Part shown: piece after piece, positions 17,826 to 25,102 of the stretch
How the letters are laid out: each line of letters opens with the position of its first letter
How positions within the stretch are numbered: position 1 is the first letter of the stretch
Origin: Empedobacter brevis NBRC 14943 = ATCC 43319
GTDB lineage: Bacteria; Bacteroidota; Bacteroidia; Flavobacteriales; Weeksellaceae
DNA: 64,000 nt
Assembly: GCF_000382425.1 (NCBI RefSeq)
Contig: NZ_KB908293.1
Coordinates: 248,001-312,000, forward strand
Direction: 5' to 3'
The notes under the pieces: model-generated
What the model saw: the letters and a program-made list of their open reading frames with translations, nothing else
Database searches by the model: none
Told to the model about the DNA's origin: nothing
Translations under genes and position numbers: made by a program

Positions 17826-18221
17826 TTAATCTTTATTTGCTAAACGATCCACAACATACTCTATTTGAGTTTTCCCGTGTGGCTTTGGTTTTCCATTTTC
17901 ATCCAGATTAACCATTGTGATTCTATCTACCGTAATAATGGTTTCATGTGTCATTTTATTACGAACTTCACATTGCAGTATCAACGAGGTTGTTCCAAAC
18001 TTCACCACTTCAATTCCAATCTCAACGATATCTCCTTCACGAGCCGAGGCCATAAAGTTAATCTCAGACATGTGTTTAGTTACAACATGTGAATTTTCAA
18101 GTTGTACAATACTATACAAAGCTGCTTCTTCATCAATCCAAGCCAAAAGTTTTCCTCCAAAAAGTGTCTTATTTGGATTTAGATCTTCTGGTTTTACCCA
18201 TTTACGAGTGTGAAATTTCAT
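17826..18221 (-). CDS. Acyl-CoA thioesterase, hotdog fold (YciA-like)
   Basis: A 131-aa single hotdog domain, the normal YciA size. The active-site helix reads NPNKTLFGGKLLAWIDEEAA, with conserved Asn, Phe-Gly-Gly and Asp. HMSEINFMASAREGDIVEIG is the following strand pair. The predicted activity is hydrolysis of short or medium acyl-CoA. The start ATG (18219-18221) lies inside the end of the Gfo/Idh/MocA gene (20-base overlap), so it is the last gene of the DUF3109 operon. It is only distantly similar to the convergent thioesterase at 17252. Confidence 0.87.
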   Translation of the reverse strand: MKFHTRKWVKPEDLNPNKTLFGGKLLAWIDEEAALYSIVQLENSHVVTKHMSEINFMASAREGDIVEIGIEVVKFGTTSLILQCEVRNKMTHETIITVDRITMVNLDENGKPKPHGKTQIEYVVDRLANKD

Positions 18222-19206
18222 AGTTTTCTATTTTAAGTTCTTGTTTATTTTCATTTGCTAAGCGATTCGCTTCTGAAATAAACTTCACTAAATTTACAGC
18301 ATATTTTCCTTCCAGCAAAGATTCATTATCCCGAATTAATGCCTCCGAAATCTCAGTAATTGCATTTGGATGAAAATTCTTTTGTTCAGTAGACATTTTG
18401 TTCGAACAACACACATTTTTCAGATCTGAATAAAGCATCTGGTTAAGGTACTGATCCCCAATTTTTATTGTTCCTTTTTCTGCAATAATGGTGATATTAC
18501 TTTCAAAATTTTTATTAAAAACAGACGTAGTATAAATCATATGTCCGATTGCTCCATCAACTGTAAAATCAACACAACCCGAATCATCAAATTCCGTGAT
18601 ATCATGATGTGTAAAGTTGAAACTTTTTGAATTTGTACAAACGACTTCATCAAACCAAAAGTTCATAATATCAACAAAATGAGAAAATTGTGTAAATAAC
18701 ACGCCTCCGTCCATCTCCTGATTTCCGTGCCATTCGCGCAATTTATAGTAATTCTTATTACGGTTCCAATAACAATTGATATTCACCATAAAAATTTTAC
18801 CCAACGAATGATTGTCAATCAAATTTTTTACATACTGTACAACAGGAGAGAAACGAAGTTGCATAGATGTAAAAACTCTTCGTTTTTTCTCTTCCGCTAC
18901 CTTCAGAATCTCATTTGCATCTTCTACAGTTAATGCAATTGGTTTTTCGATCAAGACATTTTTTCCTGCTTTTAGGCAACGAATGGCGTGTTCACGGTGT
19001 AAACCATTAGGAGTTGCAATCACTACAACATCCGTTTCTTGATCTTCGTTCAAAAAACTTTCGAGTGTAGAATATCCTTTAATCGTTAAATCTTCAGGCA
19101 AATTGAAATCAATCACCGAAATTAATTGTGCATTTTCAGCTTCTTCTATCGCTTGTTGATGTACACGTCCAATATGTCCATAGCCTAAAATGGAAAAATT
19201 CTTCAT
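18202..19206 (-). CDS. Gfo/Idh/MocA family NAD(P)-dependent oxidoreductase
   Basis: A 334-aa protein with an N-terminal Rossmann domain (GYGHIGRVH near residues 8-16) and the family Lys motif EKP at 87-89. The C-terminal substrate domain contains GGVLFTQFSHFVDIMNFW, with the H-x3-D catalytic pattern. Members oxidise or reduce sugars, inositols and UDP-sugar acids. The sequence has the flavour of nucleotide-sugar dehydrogenases, but the substrate is not determinable. It starts five bases after the stop of the upstream two-domain gene and overlaps the thioesterase start. Confidence 0.86.
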   Translation of the reverse strand: MKNFSILGYGHIGRVHQQAIEEAENAQLISVIDFNLPEDLTIKGYSTLESFLNEDQETDVVVIATPNGLHREHAIRCLKAGKNVLIEKPIALTVEDANEILKVAEEKKRRVFTSMQLRFSPVVQYVKNLIDNHSLGKIFMVNINCYWNRNKNYYKLREWHGNQEMDGGVLFTQFSHFVDIMNFWFDEVVCTNSKSFNFTHHDITEFDDSGCVDFTVDGAIGHMIYTTSVFNKNFESNITIIAEKGTIKIGDQYLNQMLYSDLKNVCCSNKMSTEQKNFHPNAITEISEALIRDNESLLEGKYAVNLVKFISEANRLANENKQELKIENYEISHS

Positions 19207-19211
19207 TGAAT

Positions 19212-20873
19212 TTATTTAATAATTTTCTCTAATATCTTTTGCGTAATCAGATAAGTTGGTTTTACACCTGTTAATCCTAAACCACCAGAAGCCAATGTAC
19301 TTCCTGTTTCTAAAGGATTATCTGATGCGTAGTATGCATACATTACTTTAACATCTTTGTCGATGTGATGTCTGATTTTTGAAGCAACCTGAATTGCTTT
19401 TTGATAATGTGCTCCTTCCATTTCTAATCCAATTGCTTGGAAAGACGAATTTTTGAAATACTCCAAAACGTCTTTGTTTTGTAATGATGTTCCTAAAACC
19501 GAAATCATAGGTCCTTCATATACTCCTAATCCTTGGCCTTCGAAATCTGCTGCAGATAATTCGTTATCAAAAACATAGTTATCTGTTGTTCCTTCGAATA
19601 CATGTGCTGTTGCAATCATAATATCACCTTTCACCCCTTCTAAGATTCCGGCTTTCCCCATAATCGCTACAGATTTTACATTCATTTTAAAACGAACATC
19701 CCCCACTTTATATGGTTTTAATAATTCGTCCATTGCTTCAAATGCCTGTTCTCCAAACGCATAGTCCATTACAATAATTACTTCATTGTTCTTATCCTTT
19801 GCATAAGAAAATGCCGAATTTGTAATATTTAATTTCTCTAAATCAATAATTTGAACATCGATATTTGTTCCTGACTGATCTTTGATGTAAACTAAACCAT
19901 TTTGCTGCGTATATTCATTTAACGACTCACGTAGCATTTTGTTATTTGCAGCACTTAAATCTTCATAAATTTCTACACCGTCATTTTTAAATTTTCTTTT
20001 CAAACCGTCATATGCATACAACATATTCGATACGCTGTGCATGTTTGCTGAGATGATATGAATATTTTTATCTTGAAGATTCTTTTCGAATAATACGCGT
20101 TTGATTTCATTCGCCCACTTTTCTCCAATCATATGATGACCAATCGATTCGCGTAGCGTTGATGTAAATGTAATTTCACGCTTCTTTGTTCCGATACGGT
20201 CTTGTTGGCTTGTATATCCCATCCAATAAACAATTCGGAAAAAACGATCTTTATCCTCAGATGAGCCAAAATAATCATGAATTTCTTGTGTTTCCTCGAA
20301 TGTTCTTCCTAAAACAGTTGATAAATGCATTAAGGCTACTTCACGTTCTTTACGCGAAATCTCAACCTCATTGAACACTACATTTTCGATAAATTCCCAC
20401 GCTCTACTTTTAGAAAGTGTTTCGTTACTAAATGCTCTATTTCTAATTTTATCTGCTTCGTTGTACAAAAATGTTAAGTGCGTCAAAACATCATAAATAT
20501 CAGAACGCCCGCGGGAAATCTCAATATTCATTTGATCTTCATCAATCCTATAACAGAAACGACGACGCTTTGCCGGAATAATTGGTGTAAAAATAGAACG
20601 ATCATATCCTTCGTCAGAAGTGAAAGACACATAAGGTGTTTCTACAATTCCTTCCGGTAAACGATCTAAAACATACATCAATCCACTTAATTCTACTTTA
20701 TTCGGATCAGTCATTGATCCATAAATTTCCGGATTGATTTCAAATAATAAGTTTCTTAACATTTTTCCAGGTGCACCAGATGGACGGTATACACCTCTAT
20801 GAAATAAATGACGCATTGAGATGTATAATCTTTCAATAGCGTCAGTAGATCTTCTTGCTCTTGTTATTGACAT
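19212..20873 (-). CDS. DUF6909-like two-domain protein with nucleosidase-like C-terminal half
   Basis: A 553-aa cytoplasmic protein. The N-terminal ~300 residues are helical, charged and not recognised. The C-terminal half resembles the purine nucleoside phosphorylase/MTA-SAH nucleosidase fold. A Gly-rich strand VAIMGKAGILEG and a TAHVFEGTTDNY block precede LEMEGAHYQKA (EMEGA at about 484-488, matching the ribose-binding Met-Glu of MTAN). YYASDNPLE (ASD at about 516-518) matches the catalytic Asp motif. The architecture recalls AMP nucleosidase (regulatory domain plus nucleosidase domain). I believe it belongs to the DUF6909 family; activity is inference. It lies nine bases after DUF3109 and five bases before the oxidoreductase. 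Confidence 0.68.
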   Translation of the reverse strand: MSITRARRSTDAIERLYISMRHLFHRGVYRPSGAPGKMLRNLLFEINPEIYGSMTDPNKVELSGLMYVLDRLPEGIVETPYVSFTSDEGYDRSIFTPIIPAKRRRFCYRIDEDQMNIEISRGRSDIYDVLTHLTFLYNEADKIRNRAFSNETLSKSRAWEFIENVVFNEVEISRKEREVALMHLSTVLGRTFEETQEIHDYFGSSEDKDRFFRIVYWMGYTSQQDRIGTKKREITFTSTLRESIGHHMIGEKWANEIKRVLFEKNLQDKNIHIISANMHSVSNMLYAYDGLKRKFKNDGVEIYEDLSAANNKMLRESLNEYTQQNGLVYIKDQSGTNIDVQIIDLEKLNITNSAFSYAKDKNNEVIIVMDYAFGEQAFEAMDELLKPYKVGDVRFKMNVKSVAIMGKAGILEGVKGDIMIATAHVFEGTTDNYVFDNELSAADFEGQGLGVYEGPMISVLGTSLQNKDVLEYFKNSSFQAIGLEMEGAHYQKAIQVASKIRHHIDKDVKVMYAYYASDNPLETGSTLASGGLGLTGVKPTYLITQKILEKIIK

Positions 20874-20882
20874 AATAATTTT

Positions 20883-21461
20883 TTACTTTTTTTGGTTGTT
20901 TAATTCTTGTTGAATGGCCATTAATTCATCGTACCATTCTTGTCCAAATTTGCGGACCAATGAATCCTTTGCGAATGTTGCTACATTTACTTTCAATTCT
21001 TTTCCTAAGGTACAAGCATCTGCACAAATATCCCATACGTGATAATTAACAGATGTAAAATTTGAATATTCCTTAACACGAACGGGGTATAAATGACATG
21101 AAATAGGTTTCTTATAATCCACTTTTCCTTCTTCGAATGCCTTTTCTATTCCACATTTCGAAAAGCCGTTTTCTTCAAAAACCAAATAGGCACATTCACG
21201 ATTATTGACTAATGGTGTTACCCAATCGCCGTCAGAATCCATTGTGTATTTACCTTCCTGCTCAATCACCGCAATTCCTTCGGGACGCAAATAAGGCTTT
21301 ACATCTTCATAAATATCATCTAATACAGTTAATTCGTCTTCATCCAAAGGCGCTCCAGCGTCGCCTTCTACACAACAAATCCCTTTACATTTGTTCAGAT
21401 TACAAACAAAATCTTCATTTAGCAGTTCTTCAGATACAAGGGTCTTTCCTATTTGGAACAT
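20883..21461 (-). CDS. DUF3109 family cysteine-rich protein
   Basis: A 192-aa protein conserved in Bacteroidota. It has a large set of cysteines in fixed spacing: C20, C25, C29, C30 (CNLNKCKGICC), C90, C103, C122 (SCHLYP), C146 and C150. The CxxxxCxxxCC opening and the SCHLYPVR motif resemble YkgJ-like zinc/iron-sulfur proteins, so a metal cluster is likely. Function is unknown. It is the first gene of a four-gene minus-strand operon, divergent from dxs; a TACCTTTG box and an inverted repeat lie just upstream. Confidence 0.85.
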   Translation of the reverse strand: MFQIGKTLVSEELLNEDFVCNLNKCKGICCVEGDAGAPLDEDELTVLDDIYEDVKPYLRPEGIAVIEQEGKYTMDSDGDWVTPLVNNRECAYLVFEENGFSKCGIEKAFEEGKVDYKKPISCHLYPVRVKEYSNFTSVNYHVWDICADACTLGKELKVNVATFAKDSLVRKFGQEWYDELMAIQQELNNQKK

Positions 21462-21485
21462 ATGTTACATTAAATTTTGTAACAT
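21462..21485. repeat. Inverted repeat ATGTTACA-N8-TGTAACAT upstream of DUF3109
   Basis: A perfect 8-bp inverted repeat with an 8-base spacer, placed between the DUF3109 start codon and its -7 box, so it covers the expected transcription start. A possible operator. Confidence 0.4.
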
Positions 21486-21486
21486 G

Positions 21487-21494
21487 CAAAGGTA
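21487..21494 (-). promoter_or_regulatory. Putative -7 box (TACCTTTG) for the DUF3109 operon
   Basis: An exact TAnnTTTG match on the minus strand, 25 bases upstream of the start codon. No -33 TTG at the usual distance. Confidence 0.45.
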
Positions 21495-21516
21495 CGGATA
21501 ATTCCTCAGAAAAATG

Positions 21517-21524
21517 TAATTTTG
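21517..21524 (+). promoter_or_regulatory. Putative -7 box (TAATTTTG) for dxs
   Basis: An exact TAnnTTTG match ending ten bases before the dxs ATG at 21535, giving a leader of only a few bases. Confidence 0.5.
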
Positions 21525-21534
21525 TAAAAGAATA

Positions 21535-23271
21535 ATGGATAATCTACTTTCAAAAATCAATCATCCTAAGGAACTTAGGTCTATTGAAGTGTCTCAATTA
21601 AACCAATTGGCTTATGAGATGCGAGAATTTATTTTGGATACATTGAGTATAAAACCTGGTCATCTAGGTGCGAGTTTAGGTGTTATCGAGTTGACAATTG
21701 CCTTGCATTATCATTACAATACACCACAGGATTTATTGATTTGGGATGTTGGTCATCAATGTTATCCACATAAGATTTTGACCGGTCGTCAGAAAATTTT
21801 CGATTCTTTGCGTCAAAAGAATGGAATTTCCGGATTCCCTACTCGTATAGAGACCGAGTTTGACACCTTTGGAACCGGACACTCTTCTACATCCATTTCT
21901 GCAATTATCGGAATGGCCACTGCGGATAAAATCAATCAAATCAAGCGCAAACATATTGCAATTATTGGTGATGCTTCAATCACATCCGGAATGAGTTTGG
22001 AAGCATTGAATCATCTTGGCTCAACAGATTTGGATGTTTTGGTAATTTTGAATGACAATGATATCGGTATTGATCCTTCGGTCGGCGGATTAAAGAAACA
22101 TTTTAAATCATTAGAAAATCAAGCTGAAAATATCTTTACCAATTTCGGTTTAAATTTTATCGGAACCATTGACGGACACAATTTTGATGAATTACTGAAT
22201 GCTTTCAATAAAGCTGATTCTATCAAAGGTCCAAAAGTTTTACACATCAAAACAATAAAAGGAAAAGGTTACGAACAAGCCGAAATCGATCAAGTAAAAT
22301 GGCATGCTCCAGGCTTGTTCGATAGAGAAACTGGCGAAATAAAATCCAAAAGAAAAGAAACTTCGTACCAAGATGTTTTTGGTGAAACCATGCATCAGTT
22401 GTTCGAAAATAATTCGCAAATCGTTGCGATAACACCAGCGATGATAACAGGAAGTAATTTAGTGAAATGTTACCAAGATTTCCCCGAACGTGTCTTTGAT
22501 GTTGGCATTTCGGAACAACATGCGGTAACGTTTGCAGCTGGTTTGGCGACGCAAAATACCATTCCGTATTGTGTGATTTATTCGACATTTTTACAACGTT
22601 CCTACGACCAAGTGATACACGATGTCGCACTACAGAATTTGCCTGTTGTGTTTTGTATCGATCGCGCAGGATTTGTAGGAACAGACGGCGCGACGCATCA
22701 TGGCTATTTTGACATTGCTTATTTACGCGAAATTCCAAATATGATTGTGACTTCGCCACGAAATGAGAAAGATTTCAAAAATCTATTGTACACAGCTCAG
22801 TTTACAACTCAACCTTTTGCGATTCGCTATCCAAAAAATAATATCCAAACTAATAATTCTAAAGTCGAAAAAATAGAAATCGGTAAATCTGAAATTATTT
22901 TTGAAGGAAATCAATTGGCAATTCTTTCAACTGGATTAATTGGTTCGAGAATTGAAGAGATTATTATTCAACATCATTTACAAGACAAAGTTGCATTAAT
23001 CGATTTTCCGTTTATCAAACCTATTGATGAATCCCGATTAAAAGCTATATCGTTAAAATATTCTACCATATTAACCTTCGAAGATGGAATCAAAAAAGGA
23101 GGTTTTGGAAGCGGAATTTTAGAGTTTTTCAATACTCTTCATTACAAAGGAAATATCACCATCAATGGTTATCCGGATGAATTTATTGAACATGCTTCAA
23201 TTTCTGAATTAGAACAAATGGTTGGTTTAGATGATTCTTCCATATTGGAAATGATAAAAAGTTATTTGTAA
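21535..23271 (+). CDS. dxs: 1-deoxy-D-xylulose-5-phosphate synthase
   Basis: First enzyme of the MEP isoprenoid pathway: condenses pyruvate and glyceraldehyde 3-phosphate using thiamine diphosphate. The 578-aa protein is slightly shorter than the usual ~620. Motifs: SIKPGHLGASLGVIELT at 38-54, the ThDP motif region GDASITSGMSLEALN at 145-159, the catalytic Glu E327 in GISEQHA, and GTDGATHHG for the pyrimidine domain. The ThDP motif starts GDA instead of GDG, a substitution I recognise from related Dxs proteins. The stop overlaps the next ATG in TAATG. Confidence 0.94.
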   Translation: MDNLLSKINHPKELRSIEVSQLNQLAYEMREFILDTLSIKPGHLGASLGVIELTIALHYHYNTPQDLLIWDVGHQCYPHKILTGRQKIFDSLRQKNGISGFPTRIETEFDTFGTGHSSTSISAIIGMATADKINQIKRKHIAIIGDASITSGMSLEALNHLGSTDLDVLVILNDNDIGIDPSVGGLKKHFKSLENQAENIFTNFGLNFIGTIDGHNFDELLNAFNKADSIKGPKVLHIKTIKGKGYEQAEIDQVKWHAPGLFDRETGEIKSKRKETSYQDVFGETMHQLFENNSQIVAITPAMITGSNLVKCYQDFPERVFDVGISEQHAVTFAAGLATQNTIPYCVIYSTFLQRSYDQVIHDVALQNLPVVFCIDRAGFVGTDGATHHGYFDIAYLREIPNMIVTSPRNEKDFKNLLYTAQFTTQPFAIRYPKNNIQTNNSKVEKIEIGKSEIIFEGNQLAILSTGLIGSRIEEIIIQHHLQDKVALIDFPFIKPIDESRLKAISLKYSTILTFEDGIKKGGFGSGILEFFNTLHYKGNITINGYPDEFIEHASISELEQMVGLDDSSILEMIKSYL

Positions 23272-23543
23272 TGGAACACGAATATTTTAAGAATGCTTTA
23301 GATCTTTTTTTATTTGGTTTAGGAACTTTTATTTTTTCAATCTTATTCCACAATCCATTTAAAAAGAAAAAAATAAACCCGGATTTTCGTTTTGGTTTAG
23401 AACAAAAAGAAAAATTAGAATATAGTAATGAACAATTAAGAAGAATAAATGAGACAAGAATTAAAGGATTATATATTATTGGATTTCTCCTTATAATTTC
23501 TTCTATTGTCTATTTGATTTTAGGAATTATTGAATATTTTTAA
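23271..23543 (+). CDS. Small membrane protein of unknown function, coupled to dxs
   Basis: A 90-aa protein with two hydrophobic helices (about 10-27 and 68-88) separated by a basic, hydrophilic loop rich in Lys and Glu. No family is recognised. Its ATG shares one base with the dxs stop (TAATG), so it is translationally coupled. Its coding potential is supported by that overlap and by the clear two-helix layout, but no functional link to isoprenoid synthesis is visible. Confidence 0.6.
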   Translation: MEHEYFKNALDLFLFGLGTFIFSILFHNPFKKKKINPDFRFGLEQKEKLEYSNEQLRRINETRIKGLYIIGFLLIISSIVYLILGIIEYF

Positions 23544-23604
23544 ACTCAATAATTTTCGGTACGAGAGTTGTTATAGCTTTCTCTAATTTATAAACACAAC
23601 AACA

Positions 23605-24099
23605 ATGAAAAAAATAATCGGTTTATCTTTTATAGCAGTATTGTTAACATTGCAATCTTGCGGCACAACAAGCAACATGCAAGAATTCTATACAAAATAT
23701 GACAATCAATCTACTGTAATTCCTTTACCTTCTTTTGCGTTGAAATTAGCTGGAAAAGCCGGTGGAACAGATTTATTTAATTATTTAAAATCGGCTAAAG
23801 TTTTTGTTGTTTTAGATGCTGGACAAGGGAAGCAAAAAAGAATCATGAATGATTTACAATCGTCAATGCGTGGTGAAAAGTACGAAAACTTAGTGAAATT
23901 CAAAGCCAAAGACAGCCGTTTGAATATTTCATTACAAGAAGATAGTGGACGTGTTAAGAAAATGATTTTTGGAATTAACGGTTTACGAAATGTATTGGTA
24001 ATCGATTCGAAATTAGACATTCCACGAGCTGACTTAGACAAAGTTTTAGATAATGTTTCAGCGGAAGACATTGCAGATTTAGCAGATATTTTGAAATAA
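23605..24099 (+). CDS. DUF4252 domain-containing lipoprotein
   Basis: A 164-aa protein with a lipoprotein signal; the lipid-attached Cys is residue 19 (LLTLQSCG). The rest matches the DUF4252 family of Bacteroidota: a short alpha/beta domain with conserved ISLQEDSGRVKKMIF and a final LADILK helix. It is exported and membrane-anchored; function is unknown. It is on the same strand as dxs, 61 bp after the small membrane protein, and ends at the hairpin 24101-24130. Confidence 0.82.
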   Translation: MKKIIGLSFIAVLLTLQSCGTTSNMQEFYTKYDNQSTVIPLPSFALKLAGKAGGTDLFNYLKSAKVFVVLDAGQGKQKRIMNDLQSSMRGEKYENLVKFKAKDSRLNISLQEDSGRVKKMIFGINGLRNVLVIDSKLDIPRADLDKVLDNVSAEDIADLADILK

Positions 24100-24100
24100 T

Positions 24101-24130
24101 AATAAAGCCAGCTATTTAGTTGGCTTTATT
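24101..24130 (+). terminator. Probable terminator after the DUF4252 gene
   Basis: A 12-bp stem with one G-T pair (AATAAAGCCAGC with GTTGGCTTTATT) and a 6-nt loop. The T-tail is weak. Confidence 0.6.
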
Positions 24131-24327
24131 TCATAAACTACTTTATATCTCTTATCATTCACTAAATATTCTCTATAATAAACTGTTGATGGATTTTGCC
24201 ACAACCATGTTTTATTCTTTGTGAAATTCTTGTAGTTAAAATCATCATCTCTTATTATATAACATTCATCTTTTATATAGATTGATGATGTAATTTCTTC
24301 TCTTTTTACATGAATTTTCTTCGCCAA
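24112..24327 (-). pseudogene. Possible small gene or gene remnant
   Basis: A 71-codon frame rich in Lys and Tyr whose only possible start is TTG at 24327, with no ATG anywhere inside and an in-frame stop just upstream. A different minus-strand frame starting with ATG just upstream reads MKNDEAYFWRRKFM and then stops, overlapping the beginning of the longer frame. Joining the two would need a frameshift, so this may be a decayed small gene. It resembles no family I know. It overlaps the DUF4252 terminator. Confidence 0.25.
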
Positions 24328-24412
24328 AAATAAGCTTCGTCATTTTTCATCATAAATAAGATTAGCGTTATACATTAAAGATAGATAAATTTTATCTCAA
24401 AACAATTCTTCT

Positions 24413-24420
24413 TAACTTTG
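24413..24420 (+). promoter_or_regulatory. Putative -7 box (TAACTTTG) for rsmI
   Basis: An exact TAnnTTTG match, four bases before the rsmI ATG at 24425. The transcript is probably leaderless. Confidence 0.5.
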
Positions 24421-24424
24421 CCAC

Positions 24425-25102
24425 ATGAGTGGAAAATTATATTTGGTTCCGACACCAATCGGAAATTTGGGAGATATGACATTTAGAGCAGTTGAAGTGC
24501 TAAAAGAATCGGATGTGATTTTGGCAGAAGACACGCGAAATAGTGGTATTTTACTGAAACATTTCGAAATTTCTACTCCAATGCGTAGCTATCATATGCA
24601 CAATGAGCATCAAGCAACTGAGGATATTATTCGTCAGTTAAAAGATGGTCAAATCATTTCGATTATTACAGATGCCGGAACTCCGGGTATTTCCGATCCG
24701 GGTTATTTATTGGCAAAAGAATGTGTCGCAAATGATATTATCATCGAGTGCTTGCCAGGAGCAACAGCTTTTGTTCCTGCTTTAGTGGTTTCTGGATTAC
24801 CCAATAATGAATTCACTTTTGTCGGATTTTTACCTGTAAAAAAAGGTCGAAAAAGCAAATTAGATTCTTTGGTAGAGGAAAAAAAGACTATGATTTTCTA
24901 TGAATCACCGCACAAGATTGGGCGTACTTTAAAAGATTTTGCTGAATCTTTCGGAGCTGAAAGAAAGGCTAGTCTATCGCGTGAAATCTCGAAGAAATTC
25001 GAAGAAACACTGCGTGGAACTTTAACAGAATTAGCCGAAATTGCTGAAAAACGAAATTTAAAAGGAGAAATGGTTTTAATTGTTGAAGGAGCTCCTCACT
25101 AG
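24425..25102 (+). CDS. rsmI: 16S rRNA 2'-O-ribose methyltransferase RsmI
   Basis: Methylates the ribose of C1402 in 16S rRNA using SAM. The 225-aa tetrapyrrole-methylase-fold protein starts MSGKLYLVPTPIGNLGDMT, the diagnostic N-terminus. The SAM-binding motif TDAGTPGISDPGY is near 83-95, with LPGATAFVPALVVSGLP and FVGFLP following. It is slightly shorter than the E. coli enzyme because the C-terminal extension is missing, which is common. The stop TAG overlaps the recJ stop on the other strand in the sequence CTAG. Confidence 0.95.
   Translation: MSGKLYLVPTPIGNLGDMTFRAVEVLKESDVILAEDTRNSGILLKHFEISTPMRSYHMHNEHQATEDIIRQLKDGQIISIITDAGTPGISDPGYLLAKECVANDIIIECLPGATAFVPALVVSGLPNNEFTFVGFLPVKKGRKSKLDSLVEEKKTMIFYESPHKIGRTLKDFAESFGAERKASLSREISKKFEETLRGTLTELAEIAEKRNLKGEMVLIVEGAPH

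Noticed and set aside
22247-22759. 170-codon minus-strand frame inside dxs
   Set aside because: Antisense to catalytic motifs of dxs; its length is due to codon structure of the real gene.
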